From: Mucilaginibacter aquaedulcis
GTDB lineage: Bacteria; Bacteroidota; Bacteroidia; Sphingobacteriales; Sphingobacteriaceae
Length of the DNA: 64,000 nucleotides
Direction: 5' to 3'
NCBI RefSeq assembly: GCF_030409325.1
Contig: NZ_JAUFPR010000001.1
Location: 372,001-436,000 of the forward strand
The notes under the pieces are model-generated. The model did no database searches, was not told where the DNA came from, and was given only the letters and a program-made list of their open reading frames with translations. Within the stretch, counting starts at the first letter, position 1; every line of letters begins with the position of its first letter. Shown one piece after another: positions 26,230-36,232 of this stretch. The position numbers and the translations under genes were made by a program.

Positions 26230-27147
26230 TCAATAACCCCATTTTTTCATGATTTGTAAATCAATTTTTACACAATCAACGGGGTCTTTTCCCTGGTATG
26301 ATTCCTGCTCAATGATAAACAGCGTGGTACCGCCCTTTTTGCTGGCTGCCTTTACCACCTCTTTAACAGGCAATAAACCCGAGCCTAATATGGTGCTTTC
26401 GGTATCATCGCCGTCTGCTTTCATGGCAACCTTAATTTCATCCTTTACGTGCATTGATTCAAAGCGGCCAGGATATTTGTTTATAAAATCAAGCGCCACA
26501 CCGCCGGTGCTGAACATGTTACCCATATCCATTTGCTGGGCTACCAATGCAGGATCAGTGTTCTGGATGATGAAATCATACAGGGTAATGTCGCCAACTT
26601 TGGTACTGATCTCGAAGTTGTGGTTATGATAGCCAAACTTCATTCCCGATTTTTTACATAGCTCGCCGCATTTATTAAACTGCTCCATAAAGCGTTTTAA
26701 GCCTTCGGTATCTTTACGCAGGCTTTCATCAAGCCATGGGCTTATCACATAACGCTGACCAACGGTGGCAGCATCTTCAATGGTATATTTCCATTTATCG
26801 GTAAAATCATTTTTAGAGGCGTCCCAGTCCTGGGCGGTCATTACGGTGTGGCCGCTGGGCATTTTCAATTCCAGATCGGTCAGTACCTTTTTAAATTCCT
26901 TTGCGGTATAACCATAAAACTTACGATCAATATAATTGGCATGTTCCACATGGTGATAACCTGCGTCGGCCAGTTTTTTAAGTGTTCCCTGCGGATCTGT
27001 TTTCATGGCATCGCGCACGCTGTAAAGCTGCACACCAACGCGCTGAAGGCGTTTTTGGTCGGCGGCTAATAAATTATCGGGCAATAAGGCGGCACCTGCT
27101 AAAGCCAGGGCACCTGTTTTCAGAAATGATCTGCGGGTGGTTTGCAT
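26230..27147 (-). CDS. Exported sugar phosphate isomerase/epimerase-like TIM-barrel protein
   Basis: The 305-residue protein opens with a Tat-type signal (MQTTRRSFLKTGALALAGAALLPDNLLA). Its barrel motifs VGVQLYSVRDAM, FGYHNHNFEIS, AQQMDMGNMFSTGG and SMHVKDEIK parallel those of the protein at 11740-12615, so the two are paralogues at opposite ends of the locus. A lyase, hydratase or epimerase role on 3-keto-sugars is inferred from neighbours. Confidence 0.85.
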   Translation of the reverse strand: MQTTRRSFLKTGALALAGAALLPDNLLAADQKRLQRVGVQLYSVRDAMKTDPQGTLKKLADAGYHHVEHANYIDRKFYGYTAKEFKKVLTDLELKMPSGHTVMTAQDWDASKNDFTDKWKYTIEDAATVGQRYVISPWLDESLRKDTEGLKRFMEQFNKCGELCKKSGMKFGYHNHNFEISTKVGDITLYDFIIQNTDPALVAQQMDMGNMFSTGGVALDFINKYPGRFESMHVKDEIKVAMKADGDDTESTILGSGLLPVKEVVKAASKKGGTTLFIIEQESYQGKDPVDCVKIDLQIMKKWGY

Positions 27148-27250
27148 GATGTATTATTTTAAGGTTAATTATTAGTGCAAAAAGAAATTAAAATCAAGAT
27201 ACAAGAAAATTGCCGACAAAAACAAATAACAGCCTATTCTATGCATTCAA

Positions 27251-28786
27251 TTATTTACTCATCGGAAATACCGGGAACAACAATTGCGAATTGCTCACAA
27301 AAGCAATGTGCTTACTATCCGGCGACCATGACGGGGTGTTGATGGTACCCTGCCCGCCATACAAATAGGCAACCACTTTTGACGGGCCGCCGCCTACCGG
27401 CATTACCCGTATAAATACGTGTTTGTAAAAAGGGTGATCGCCCGGTTCAACTTCATTTTTGAGGAAGGTGATATAGCAGATCCACTTACCATCGGGCGAT
27501 ACGTGCGGAAACCAATTGTTATGATCATCATTGGTGATCTGGGTTTGCTCGCTGCCATCAGCCTTCATACGCCAAACCTGCATTAAGCCGCTGCGAACCG
27601 AATTAAAGTAGATGTATTTGCCATCGGGTGTGTACTCGGGGCCATCATCCAAACCGGGAGTATTGGTAAGCCGCTCCTCCGGGCCGCCGCCTGATGGTAT
27701 GCGGTAAACATCAAACTCCTTACCCCGCTGTCCGCAAAATACTATATACTTGCCATCGGGCGACCAGCCATGCATATAGCTCGCGCCTACCCCCACAGCC
27801 GAAATTCTTTTGGCATCGCCGCCTGTAACCGGAACGGTATAGCCTATAGAGGGGCCGCCATCGCCACTGCTGATGGCCAGCATTTTACCATCAAAGGATA
27901 GTACGTGATCGTTATTATTATTTTTTGCCTGGCCTGTATTCAGCACCGTTGGTTCGCCGGTTTTAAGGTTGAATTTGTACAGGGAGCCTTCGCTGTTATA
28001 AATGAGCGATGAACCATCATGCATCCAGTTTGGAGCCTGCAATGATTTTGGCGACTGGTATATTACCGTGCTGTTTTGCGTGGCCATATCCAGCAGCTCA
28101 ATACTGCTGCCCAGGTACTGTTTATAAGCTACCAGTGTGGCCGGCGCCGGTACAACTATACGGGTATTACTAAATGTGGCTTTCTCAGATACGTTGGCAT
28201 TGTGCGAGCAGATGAATATACCTACATAAACATCATCGCCCAGGTCAACATCGCTTACCTCTTCGGTGGTAAACATATCGCCTTTGCGCGCTACCGACAT
28301 GGTGTAGGTGTTGCCCTTACGTTCCAGTTGTATCACATCGGCGCCGGTAACGGCCGATTTTTTTTCTTCGGTGATGCCGCCTACGGTTTTGCGGTATTGC
28401 AGCGAGGTTAAGCCATCGCCATGCACAACCGCGTTAATATGCTTTGAATTAGAATCAAGCGATGTGCGGATCATCAAGCCCACCTTACGATGCGCCTCAA
28501 CGCCTTTGCCTATAAAGGCCGCATTGGTACGCAAAATAAAATCGCCTTTCATGCGCTTCCACACAAAATGAAAAGCATCGGCATTGGCCCATATGTTATT
28601 CCCCGAGCCCTCCAAATGGTACTGCTGCAGTTTAGGATCATATTGCGCGTTTCCCTTATGTTTTACAACACCCACATCGGTTTGGGATTCAAATATGCCC
28701 ACACCGGCTGTTTGAGCATTTACTTGTTTACTAAAAAGCACAAAGCATGGCAAACAAAAAATCAGGTAGAATAATTTGGTACGCAT
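27251..28786 (-). CDS. Secreted TolB/WD40-like beta-propeller protein with N-terminal DUF1349-like domain
   Basis: The 511-residue protein has a signal peptide ending ...FSKQVNAQ. An N-terminal concanavalin-like domain (about 25-210; FHFVWKRMKGDFILRTNAAF, HRKVGLMIRTSLDSNSKH) is followed by TolB-like repeats with the WSPDGKYIVF, YTPDGKYIYFNS, VSPDGKWICYI and WSPDSKHIAFVS blades. Such proteins are common in Bacteroidota carbohydrate loci and may bind glycans at the cell surface. It is the most upstream minus-strand gene of the locus and could be the first gene of its transcript. Confidence 0.82.
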   Translation of the reverse strand: MRTKLFYLIFCLPCFVLFSKQVNAQTAGVGIFESQTDVGVVKHKGNAQYDPKLQQYHLEGSGNNIWANADAFHFVWKRMKGDFILRTNAAFIGKGVEAHRKVGLMIRTSLDSNSKHINAVVHGDGLTSLQYRKTVGGITEEKKSAVTGADVIQLERKGNTYTMSVARKGDMFTTEEVSDVDLGDDVYVGIFICSHNANVSEKATFSNTRIVVPAPATLVAYKQYLGSSIELLDMATQNSTVIYQSPKSLQAPNWMHDGSSLIYNSEGSLYKFNLKTGEPTVLNTGQAKNNNNDHVLSFDGKMLAISSGDGGPSIGYTVPVTGGDAKRISAVGVGASYMHGWSPDGKYIVFCGQRGKEFDVYRIPSGGGPEERLTNTPGLDDGPEYTPDGKYIYFNSVRSGLMQVWRMKADGSEQTQITNDDHNNWFPHVSPDGKWICYITFLKNEVEPGDHPFYKHVFIRVMPVGGGPSKVVAYLYGGQGTINTPSWSPDSKHIAFVSNSQLLFPVFPMSK

Positions 28787-28928
28787 TGGTTTGGTGTTTA
28801 TGTTACACTATATAATTGGTTCACTAAGTTATAAATTACATTGGTAAATAAAATAGTAGTATTTTAAATATCATACATGTTACATATACTCATTTTCAGG
28901 CTTATGGTGATGCGGGTATAAAGCAAAA

Positions 28929-28957
28929 AAGGCCCGACAGATTATTATCGGACCCTT
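28929..28957 (-). terminator. Terminator after the desaturase gene
   Basis: On the minus strand, GGTCCGATAA pairs imperfectly with CTGTCGGGCC, followed by TTTTTT. It lies 21 nt downstream of the desaturase stop. Confidence 0.7.
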
Positions 28958-28977
28958 TTATTTTATGTTAAAAGCTA

Positions 28978-30051
28978 TTATTCGGTTACCAGCAGCGGAT
29001 TAACTTTATTAGGATATTCGGCAACAGGTACAACTACCTTCGCGGTGCAATACTCCAGCAAAAATTGTTTTTTAGAATCGCGGTACGAACTTACGGCACC
29101 TATCATGCTCAAAAATTTAATATAACACCAGGCCAGATCAAACTGGTATGGCTTAAAGCCTGAACGCGCACTTTTTGGGAACAGGTGATGGTTATTGTGC
29201 CATTCGCCGGCAACATAACCCGGCCATAACTGGTTGATCGACATATCCTCGCGGTTATGATCAACACCATCGCGGCGTTTATCCTGCCCTTTGCCATGTC
29301 CCTCGTAATTAAAGGTACGTACACCAACGGCCCAGATACCGGCCGAACCAAAAACCGCACAAGCCAGGCCCATGCCACCCATCAGGAAAAATGCCGCGAA
29401 CCAAAAACCCCAGTTCAGAATGATACCAGCAATGGTACGGTATGGGTTGGCAATAGTTCCCCATTTTTGATACTGCGCATAGGTATTGGGTTTTATACCT
29501 GTATGTTTCATCAGGTTAATGCAGCGTTTATAATCGGCTTCGCTTAGTTTACGCGCAACAGGCTGGTGATTTACATCGGCCAGGAAGCAATACATAAAAC
29601 CACCCTGCGCGTTGTATGGATCACCGGGCTGATCAGACAAAGCGTGATGCACGTGATGCGAGATAGCGTAAATCTCTTCAGGAATAATTTTAAGCGTTAA
29701 GTTTTGTGTAAAGAAACGCCAGAATTTATTGCTGAAAGTGTAAGCCCCATGAGTGCAATACCGGTGGTGCCAGATGGTGCCATGCGTACCCATGATGATC
29801 ATGCTGTACACAAACGCCACTATTAAACCGGTTATACTGAAATATTTAAATATAAATAAGGATAAAAAAGGCACTAATGACAGTACCAGGAACCAGCTCA
29901 GGAACGAGAGCCAGTTTTTTTTGTCTTTAAATACGTTTAGTCTTGAAAAAAATTCTTTTACAATTTTGCCATTAGATGGTTTAGCAAGGTTACCATCTTC
30001 ATCCGTCCAGCCGTACGAAGGCGGTTCCAGCACCGAGTTTAAAAAAGCCAT
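28978..30051 (-). CDS. Acyl-CoA/acyl-lipid fatty acid desaturase
   Basis: The 357-residue membrane protein carries the three His boxes of di-iron desaturases: HRYCTH (H-x4-H), HHVHH (H-x2-HH) and HNNHH (H-x2-HH, in EWHNNHHLFP). Membrane helices are placed between boxes as in delta-9 desaturases. It should introduce a double bond into membrane fatty acyl chains. It stands alone with its own terminator; no regulator is adjacent. Confidence 0.9.
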   Translation of the reverse strand: MAFLNSVLEPPSYGWTDEDGNLAKPSNGKIVKEFFSRLNVFKDKKNWLSFLSWFLVLSLVPFLSLFIFKYFSITGLIVAFVYSMIIMGTHGTIWHHRYCTHGAYTFSNKFWRFFTQNLTLKIIPEEIYAISHHVHHALSDQPGDPYNAQGGFMYCFLADVNHQPVARKLSEADYKRCINLMKHTGIKPNTYAQYQKWGTIANPYRTIAGIILNWGFWFAAFFLMGGMGLACAVFGSAGIWAVGVRTFNYEGHGKGQDKRRDGVDHNREDMSINQLWPGYVAGEWHNNHHLFPKSARSGFKPYQFDLAWCYIKFLSMIGAVSSYRDSKKQFLLEYCTAKVVVPVAEYPNKVNPLLVTE

Positions 30052-30135
30052 TAAGTTTTGGGAGATTAATTTATGTAGAGGATTTTATTTGGTTCACAAT
30101 GTAGGTGAAAAATATCACCTTATTGTCATTTTTTA

Positions 30136-30572
30136 AATATAAATACGTTCATTGCCAATCCCTACTAAAACTTAAACCCTTTTCGGAATAGTCCTTCGGG
30201 TTGTAAGTGGGATATGTTTACTTGAGCTATGAGGTTTGAGATGATCGGCGATGAGATGATAAGGCTTTTCAACTATTGACAGTTATACGCAACTGTTAAC
30301 GTTCTTGTTCAGGACTCTTTGGTATATAAACTCCAAAGTTGAACTTATATTTCAATAAAGAAATAATTTTGTCAGAAAAATGTCATGGACAGCCTGACCG
30401 TTGATTGAAGTGATCTTGACCGTTGATTTATTTGATTTCGATGATTTCGTTGATTTTTTGCCTGAACTATGATTTTCAGGATCTAAGGCTTGCCGCTATT
30501 TCTTTTTGAAAGCAAACTTAAAAAAATCCCGAAATCCAATAAATCCGTTTAATCCTGGTTCAGACAAAAAGA
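30136..30572. repeat. Non-coding region with a degenerate repeat
   Basis: I find no credible gene in this stretch. From about 30405 it holds TTGACCGTTGATT repeats, a small hairpin CCTGAACTATGATTTTCAGG, and the run AATCCCGAAATCCAATAAAT ending in a GGTTCAGACAAA motif. Such sequence reads like a decayed intergenic repeat. A shorter similar fragment appears around 46120-46165 (CTGAATCCTATAATTCGTTT). Confidence 0.4.
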
Positions 30573-31142
30573 CTACTCCCCCGCTACCAGGCAGCGCTCG
30601 CCCATGAGCAGTTCAATGCAATGCTCGTAGTTGTCGGGCATCTGGATACGCTCTACCTCCTGCATGTAGCTTTGTTTGATCTCTTTGCGGCGGCGGGCTT
30701 CAATAAAACGCCTTACCTGCTCGCGGTTTTCGAGGATGAGGCCGGGCACTTTTACGGGTTTGTTGTTCTCATCTTTGGCTACCATGGTAAAATAGCTGGT
30801 GTTGGTATGCAGCACCGAGTTATTCTTGATATTTTCTGATATCACCCTGATGCCTACCACCAGTGAGGTTTTACCAACATAATTAACCGAGGCCATGAGC
30901 GATACCAGTTCACCCACCTCCACCGGGTGTAAAAAATCCACGGTATCAATGGAGGCGGTTACGCAGTAGTTTCCGGCGTGTTTGGCGGCGCATACGTAGG
31001 CCACCTTATCCATCAATGATAGCAAGATGCCCCCGTGTATCTTACCACCAAAATTGGAGTATGAGGGGATCATCAATTCGGTAATGGTGGTTTGCGAAAA
31101 ACCCACGGTTTTATAGTCGGACTGGTCAGTTAAGGCTGTCAT
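30573..31142 (-). CDS. Acyl-CoA thioesterase, hotdog fold (YciA/BACH-like)
   Basis: The 189-residue protein shows the hotdog pattern GGKIHGGILLSLMDKVAYVCAAKHAG, TASIDTVDFLHPVEVGELV and GKTSLVVGIRV. The D in LMDKVAY is the expected catalytic acid. After about residue 130 comes an additional helical tail (ENREQVRRFIEARRRKEIKQSYMQEVERI). It hydrolyses acyl-CoA to free acid and CoA; chain-length preference is not visible. Confidence 0.88.
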   Translation of the reverse strand: MTALTDQSDYKTVGFSQTTITELMIPSYSNFGGKIHGGILLSLMDKVAYVCAAKHAGNYCVTASIDTVDFLHPVEVGELVSLMASVNYVGKTSLVVGIRVISENIKNNSVLHTNTSYFTMVAKDENNKPVKVPGLILENREQVRRFIEARRRKEIKQSYMQEVERIQMPDNYEHCIELLMGERCLVAGE

Positions 31143-31272
31143 GATGGTTAAGTTGTATTTATTACAAGTTTAAGCATCAAAAATTATTTTTTGCAACAAT
31201 TGTATTACATACACTTAATCATTTAAACTAAATTAAACCTTTGCGGTCAATAGCGTAAAATTAACCTGAACT

Positions 31273-34074
31273 ATGACCCAACGCGTACTGCTTATATTTT
31301 TTCTTTGTTTGTTTTTTATAGGCCGTACTATGGCTCAGCAGGGTCGACAGGTTATTGGTTCGGTTACAGATACTACTGGCACCGTGCCTGGCATTAATGT
31401 AAAGCTTACTTCTGATAAGGATAGCATATCCGTGGCTACAGGTACTACGGGGATGTTCAGCTTTCCGGCTGTGCTATCAAAAACTTTTAAAATAACGGTA
31501 AGCGGTATCGGCTACCAAACGCTGGTGCGCCGCTATGTGATGGATGATGCGACGGGCCCCATCAAGCTTGACCCGATCAAGGTAAAAGTACAAACCAACT
31601 TTTTAAAAACCGTTAAAGTAGTAGCCGAGGCCAACCCCATCACCATAAAAGAGGATACGGTTGAGTATAAAGCCAGTTCGTATAAAGTGCGTGAGGGTTC
31701 GCCGGTAGAGGATTTACTTAAAAAACTACCCGGTGTAAGTGTTGATAACAATGGCAATGTTACCGCGCATGGCAAACAGGTAACCAAGGTACGGGTTAAC
31801 GGCAAAGATTATTTTACCGGCGATGTGCAAACCGCCACCCAAAACCTGCCTGCCGATATTGTGGAGAACATTCAGGTAATTGATGATTACGGCGACCAGG
31901 CCAACCTCACCGGCATCAAAACCGGCGACCCTGATAAGATACTGAACATCACCATTCAGAAAGGTAAAAGCCGTGGCAACTTTGGCCAGGGCAGCGTAGG
32001 TGTTGGTAACGACGACCGTTACCAGGCCCGCCTGTCGGCCAATTCATTTTTAGATGCCCGCCAAATAGCGGTTATAGGCACGCTTAACAACACCAATACC
32101 AACTCGTTTAACCTTGGTGGCAGCGGTGGCGGCGGCGGAAGGGCCGGCCGGGGCGGTGGTGGCGGCAGCGGCGGATCGCAGATCAGTACGGCAAACGGCA
32201 TAACTACCAACCGCTCAATCGGTACCAACTACCGTGATGACTGGAGCAAAAAAATGACCGTTTATGGCAGCTACAGCTTCGCCGATAAAGATAAGGACCA
32301 AAGCACCATCACCCAACAGCAAAACCAATTTCAATCGGGTACGCTGATCAACAATGATAACAGCGACGATAAAAATCACGGCATTAACCACCGTTTTGAT
32401 TTTAATATGGAGTATAAGATAGATACTTCTAATTACCTTAAAATAAACCCGAGCTTCTCTTACGGCATATCAAACGATGTAAGTACCGATGTTTTCAGCA
32501 ACATGCGCAACAGCAGCGTAGTTACGGGTAATGAGCTGGCCCTAACAGATGCCACATCACAAAGCGGAAACCTGAATGTGTTATACAACCATAAGTTTCA
32601 TAAAAAGGGTCGTAACTTTAGCATGAATGCCGTATTTGGTGTAAGTAAAAGCGATCAGGGCTTAAATGACCAGTATACTACTAAACAAGATACCGTTACC
32701 ACGCAGCTTTTTCAGCAAATAAATTCTAACAACAACTCGCAACGGGTAAGCGTGCATTTATCATACATGGAGCCTATCGGTAAATCAACCTACCTGGAGG
32801 GCAATTATAATTACAGCTATACCAATACCGATAACAACCGCTATAACTACCGTGTTGACCCAATCACAGGCAAACAAACCTATGTAGATTCATTAAGCAC
32901 AATTTACAACAGCCAGTTTATTACCAACCGTTTCGGCATAAATTTGAGGGGGATAGGTGCCAAATATAATTACACCATAGGTATGGCAGTACAGCCATCA
33001 ACCCTTAACGGCGAGGCCCATGCCCAGCGTTTTAATACCAATACCTTTAATTATATCCCTACGGCAAGGTTTATTTATAATTTTTCGCGCAATCACTCCT
33101 TCACCATTAATTACAGCGGTTCAAACAGCCAGCCATCTTTTACGCAGCTGCAGTTACAGCCCGATTACTCGAACCCGCAAAACCGGGTTTACGGTAACCC
33201 TGATCTGAAGCCATCGTTTACCAATAACATCAACCTGCGTTATAACCAGTTTGATATTGAAAGCGGTAACTCCCTGTTCACCAATCTGTCGTTTTCCGAA
33301 ACGCAAAACGCTATTGTTACTAATACCAGCCCGGTTTATAATGCCAATGCGGCCGGGCACAGTACATCAACAAAAGATAGTACCATACAGGAAACCCATT
33401 ACCTGAATACCAATGGTCTTTACAATGTGAGTGGTAATTACGCCTTTTCAAAACCCTTTGCCAACCGCAAATTCACGATAACGGCAAGCGGCAGCGCTGG
33501 TTACAGCAATAACGTATCTTACATTGAAGATCAACGCAATACCGGTAAAAACTGGGTACTGAGCCAGGGCTTAAAATTACGTACAGATATTGACAGCGTT
33601 ATGGATACCGAAATAAGCGGTAATTACAGCATCAATACTACCCGTTACAGCCTGCCATCGTCCCTGAATACCGATGCCAGCACCTGGACGCTGGGTATAG
33701 ACGGGCGCAACTACTTTTTTTACAGCTGGGTGCTGGGTTATAACTTAACCCAAACCATTAACCATGGTTTTAGCAGCACGGTGAAAGCCAACCCTACCCT
33801 GCTGAGTACTTACCTCGAATATCAATTCCTGGCAAAACATATCGCGTCGTTACGCTTTCAGGCCTTTGACCTTTTTGACGAGAATAAGGGCGTAAGCCGT
33901 ACAGTATCCGGCAACCAGATCATTGATACCCGTACCAACAGGCTGGGCAGGTATTTTATGCTCAGCTTTAGCTTGCGCTTGCAAAAATTTAAAGGCAGTC
34001 GCCCGGGTAGCAGTGGCGGCGGCCGACGAGGTGGTATGGGTGGTGGTAGTCGGCGCGGCGGTGGCCGGGGCTGA
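31273..34074 (+). CDS. TonB-dependent receptor-like outer-membrane beta-barrel with carboxypeptidase-like domain
   Basis: The 933-residue protein has a signal peptide ending TMAQ, a carboxypeptidase-like regulatory domain (VIGSVTDTTGTVPGINVKLTSDKD..., about 25-105) and a plug-like region (KLPGVSVDNNGNVTAHGKQVTKVRVNGKDYFTG). The remainder is barrel strands. A Gly-rich linker near 275-295 and a C-terminal tail GSSGGGRRGGMGGGSRRGG are unusual low-complexity parts. It resembles the outer-membrane family-b proteins of Bacteroidota rather than classic SusC; no SusD partner is adjacent, so a nutrient cannot be assigned. Confidence 0.85.
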   Translation: MTQRVLLIFFLCLFFIGRTMAQQGRQVIGSVTDTTGTVPGINVKLTSDKDSISVATGTTGMFSFPAVLSKTFKITVSGIGYQTLVRRYVMDDATGPIKLDPIKVKVQTNFLKTVKVVAEANPITIKEDTVEYKASSYKVREGSPVEDLLKKLPGVSVDNNGNVTAHGKQVTKVRVNGKDYFTGDVQTATQNLPADIVENIQVIDDYGDQANLTGIKTGDPDKILNITIQKGKSRGNFGQGSVGVGNDDRYQARLSANSFLDARQIAVIGTLNNTNTNSFNLGGSGGGGGRAGRGGGGGSGGSQISTANGITTNRSIGTNYRDDWSKKMTVYGSYSFADKDKDQSTITQQQNQFQSGTLINNDNSDDKNHGINHRFDFNMEYKIDTSNYLKINPSFSYGISNDVSTDVFSNMRNSSVVTGNELALTDATSQSGNLNVLYNHKFHKKGRNFSMNAVFGVSKSDQGLNDQYTTKQDTVTTQLFQQINSNNNSQRVSVHLSYMEPIGKSTYLEGNYNYSYTNTDNNRYNYRVDPITGKQTYVDSLSTIYNSQFITNRFGINLRGIGAKYNYTIGMAVQPSTLNGEAHAQRFNTNTFNYIPTARFIYNFSRNHSFTINYSGSNSQPSFTQLQLQPDYSNPQNRVYGNPDLKPSFTNNINLRYNQFDIESGNSLFTNLSFSETQNAIVTNTSPVYNANAAGHSTSTKDSTIQETHYLNTNGLYNVSGNYAFSKPFANRKFTITASGSAGYSNNVSYIEDQRNTGKNWVLSQGLKLRTDIDSVMDTEISGNYSINTTRYSLPSSLNTDASTWTLGIDGRNYFFYSWVLGYNLTQTINHGFSSTVKANPTLLSTYLEYQFLAKHIASLRFQAFDLFDENKGVSRTVSGNQIIDTRTNRLGRYFMLSFSLRLQKFKGSRPGSSGGGRRGGMGGGSRRGGGRG

Positions 34075-34130
34075 TTTTTATAACGGTGTTTTGCTATTCA
34101 GTAAAACCTGTTTTATATTTACCCAAATTG

Positions 34131-34826
34131 ATGAGTTTGAAAAACCTTATTTTACTCCTTGCAGCCATTTTTTATCTCAACACCGGTTTCGGGCAGGAAA
34201 CTACGGTAGTAAAGCATAAGCTTACCGATGGTGTTACCGAAAAAATATCAGTATTAAAAAGTGATAAAGGCATTCGTCAGGGTTTGTACCAGGCCGTAAG
34301 CGATGAGGGCAGAGCTGTAGCCAGCGGCAACTTTGAACACGATAAAAAGGTAGGCGTTTGGCATTTTTATGATATGCGCGGCCGTCTGGTTCAAAACTAC
34401 GACTATACCAAAAAGCAACTATTGTACGAGGCCTTAGAAGATACTACCTCAAACCTGCGGTATTTTGTTGATAAGATTTTAACCGATACCGACCGCACCA
34501 CCAAGCCGGTTAAGCCCGGCGGCCGGTATTTTGGATACATCCCTTATTTAAAATTATTTAAGCTGCCCCAATCTCTTATGGGAATTGATCGTTTGCAATC
34601 GGTAGCCGTGATTGAATTGCTGGTGAGCCCCTACGGCCGCCTGGCCGATTATAAGGTACACCTGTATAGCGGCCCTACCTACGAAAAGGTATTTAACATG
34701 AACCTGAATGCCCTTAACGAAGAGGATAAGATATTTATACCCGCCACCATTAACAATGAGCCTGTAGGCTGTCGCATCATGATCAGATGCAGCATTGATA
34801 ACTATGGCGGGATCGGCTTTTTTTAG
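34131..34826 (+). CDS. Secreted protein of unknown function with MORN/YwqK-like repeats
   Basis: The start at 34131 gives MSLKNLILLLAAIFYLNTGFGQE, a clean signal peptide; the open frame begins 15 codons earlier. The 231 residues include two MORN/YwqK-like turns (GLYQAVSDEGRAVASGNFEHDKKVG and VWHFYDMRGRLVQNYDY). The C-terminal part (VIELLVSPYGRLADYKVHLYSG) resembles the TonB C-terminal-like fold of some Bacteroidota proteins, but this is weak. It follows the outer-membrane protein by 56 nt and may be co-transcribed. Confidence 0.7.
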   Translation: MSLKNLILLLAAIFYLNTGFGQETTVVKHKLTDGVTEKISVLKSDKGIRQGLYQAVSDEGRAVASGNFEHDKKVGVWHFYDMRGRLVQNYDYTKKQLLYEALEDTTSNLRYFVDKILTDTDRTTKPVKPGGRYFGYIPYLKLFKLPQSLMGIDRLQSVAVIELLVSPYGRLADYKVHLYSGPTYEKVFNMNLNALNEEDKIFIPATINNEPVGCRIMIRCSIDNYGGIGFF

Positions 34827-34856
34827 CCGGATAATTTATACGTCAGTCACACCTAA

Positions 34857-36092
34857 TTAATGGAATATATATGCTATTCCTGCTTGTAAACTGCTTGCCC
34901 GCATACTTGAAGCCATACTCGCAGACGGTATATAGACGGCTGAGATATCAAACTGTTTTGCAAGTACAACTCCTATTTTAACAGGGAAAGAAATCCAGGC
35001 CGACGATACATCCAATACGTCGTTGGTGGTTTGGTTGGAGTAATTATTGTGATACACATTACCCGTGTATTTTGAAAAATTTGCGGCAACGCCTCCGTCA
35101 ATATAAAATTTAAAATTAACCGCGTTGTACAAGTTATACTGTATCTGCGGATTCAGTGCAACCACATACTGATCAAAACCATAAACTGATTTTGATAAAG
35201 GCCGCGAATCTAAATAGGAATCAACATTGGTTGTGTATGTATTTTTTGTGCCTGAAATCTCAACTTTTAAAACCAGCTTACCAACAGCCGGGTTAGGATA
35301 AAAATTCAACCCCGCTACCACTTTTGGAAATACTGAAGTATGCGAAGTTGCATTATAAAATGGATAATCGGTACCTCGTGGCTTAAATGTGGTTGAGTTT
35401 AACAGAAGGCCGACATAAAATCTTACAGAAGGCTCTCCTGAAGCGTTTTTAGCAGCGTTGGTATTGTTTATTTTATGAATTATGGCATTGATATCTTCTG
35501 CATTGTAATGCGCTTGATCAATCATGCTTAAAAAATCACCGGTAGAAGCATTATACTTATTTGCCAGCTCCATTAACTGGGCTTTATAGCCGTCTTCATT
35601 CCTTGTGTTATTTCCCTGTTCTTCAGTAAAATAAATCCTGAAGATAAGCTCTGAAATATTACCGGTATGATTATCCTTCACAAAAAACCGGGTCTTGATA
35701 TTATCTACGTATAAATATAAGTTAACATGAGGACCTGCTTGCTCTAACTTAAGGAAAATGCTTTTGTTTATAAAACTGGTATCGCGACCAACAGAGATCT
35801 TTGATACATCAATTTTATCCGTACTTATTTTCCCCGAATATCTCAGATAAGAGGAAATGTTATTAATTTGAAAAGCTTTTATTTCTGTTACCGTTAATAT
35901 CCTGGTACCCGCGTTTTGTTCTTTTTTAAATGTGATTTCACCGGGATACAGGGCATCCTTTAAATCAATTAAGCCGTGCGTAGTATCTCCTTTTAAGCTT
36001 ACCACATAACCTGGTTTAAAATTACTTTGCGCGAATGAAAAAAACGGAAAAAACAGCAATGCTGCTAATGAGAGTTTGAAAAAGAGCTTCAT
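34857..36092 (-). CDS. Secreted protein of unknown function, probable outer-membrane barrel
   Basis: The start at 36092 puts a signal peptide first (MKLFFKLSLAALLFFPFFSFAQ); an ATG 11 codons upstream is less likely. The roughly 411 residues show an N-terminal region GYVVSLKGDTTHGLIDLKDALYPGEITFK seen in many Sphingobacteriaceae hypothetical proteins. The C-terminal half has alternating strands and ends ASSLQAGIAYIFH, with an aromatic last residue typical of outer-membrane barrels. No specific function can be assigned. Confidence 0.72.
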   Translation of the reverse strand: MKLFFKLSLAALLFFPFFSFAQSNFKPGYVVSLKGDTTHGLIDLKDALYPGEITFKKEQNAGTRILTVTEIKAFQINNISSYLRYSGKISTDKIDVSKISVGRDTSFINKSIFLKLEQAGPHVNLYLYVDNIKTRFFVKDNHTGNISELIFRIYFTEEQGNNTRNEDGYKAQLMELANKYNASTGDFLSMIDQAHYNAEDINAIIHKINNTNAAKNASGEPSVRFYVGLLLNSTTFKPRGTDYPFYNATSHTSVFPKVVAGLNFYPNPAVGKLVLKVEISGTKNTYTTNVDSYLDSRPLSKSVYGFDQYVVALNPQIQYNLYNAVNFKFYIDGGVAANFSKYTGNVYHNNYSNQTTNDVLDVSSAWISFPVKIGVVLAKQFDISAVYIPSASMASSMRASSLQAGIAYIFH

Positions 36093-36182
36093 GAAAGTGA
36101 TAAAATTTAGATTTAGTTTCCGCAAGATATAAGATTATTTTAATATCCTATAGCGCTGATACAGAATTAACAAAAACAAAAA

Positions 36183-36208
36183 AAGCCCGTTATTTACATA
36201 ACGGGCTT
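36183..36208 (-). terminator. Rho-independent terminator after the FKBP gene
   Basis: AAGCCCGTTAT and ATAACGGGCTT form a perfect 11-bp stem with a TTAC loop, followed by a T-rich tract on the minus strand. Confidence 0.85.
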
Positions 36209-36232
36209 CCTGATATAATTTTAATACTAAAA

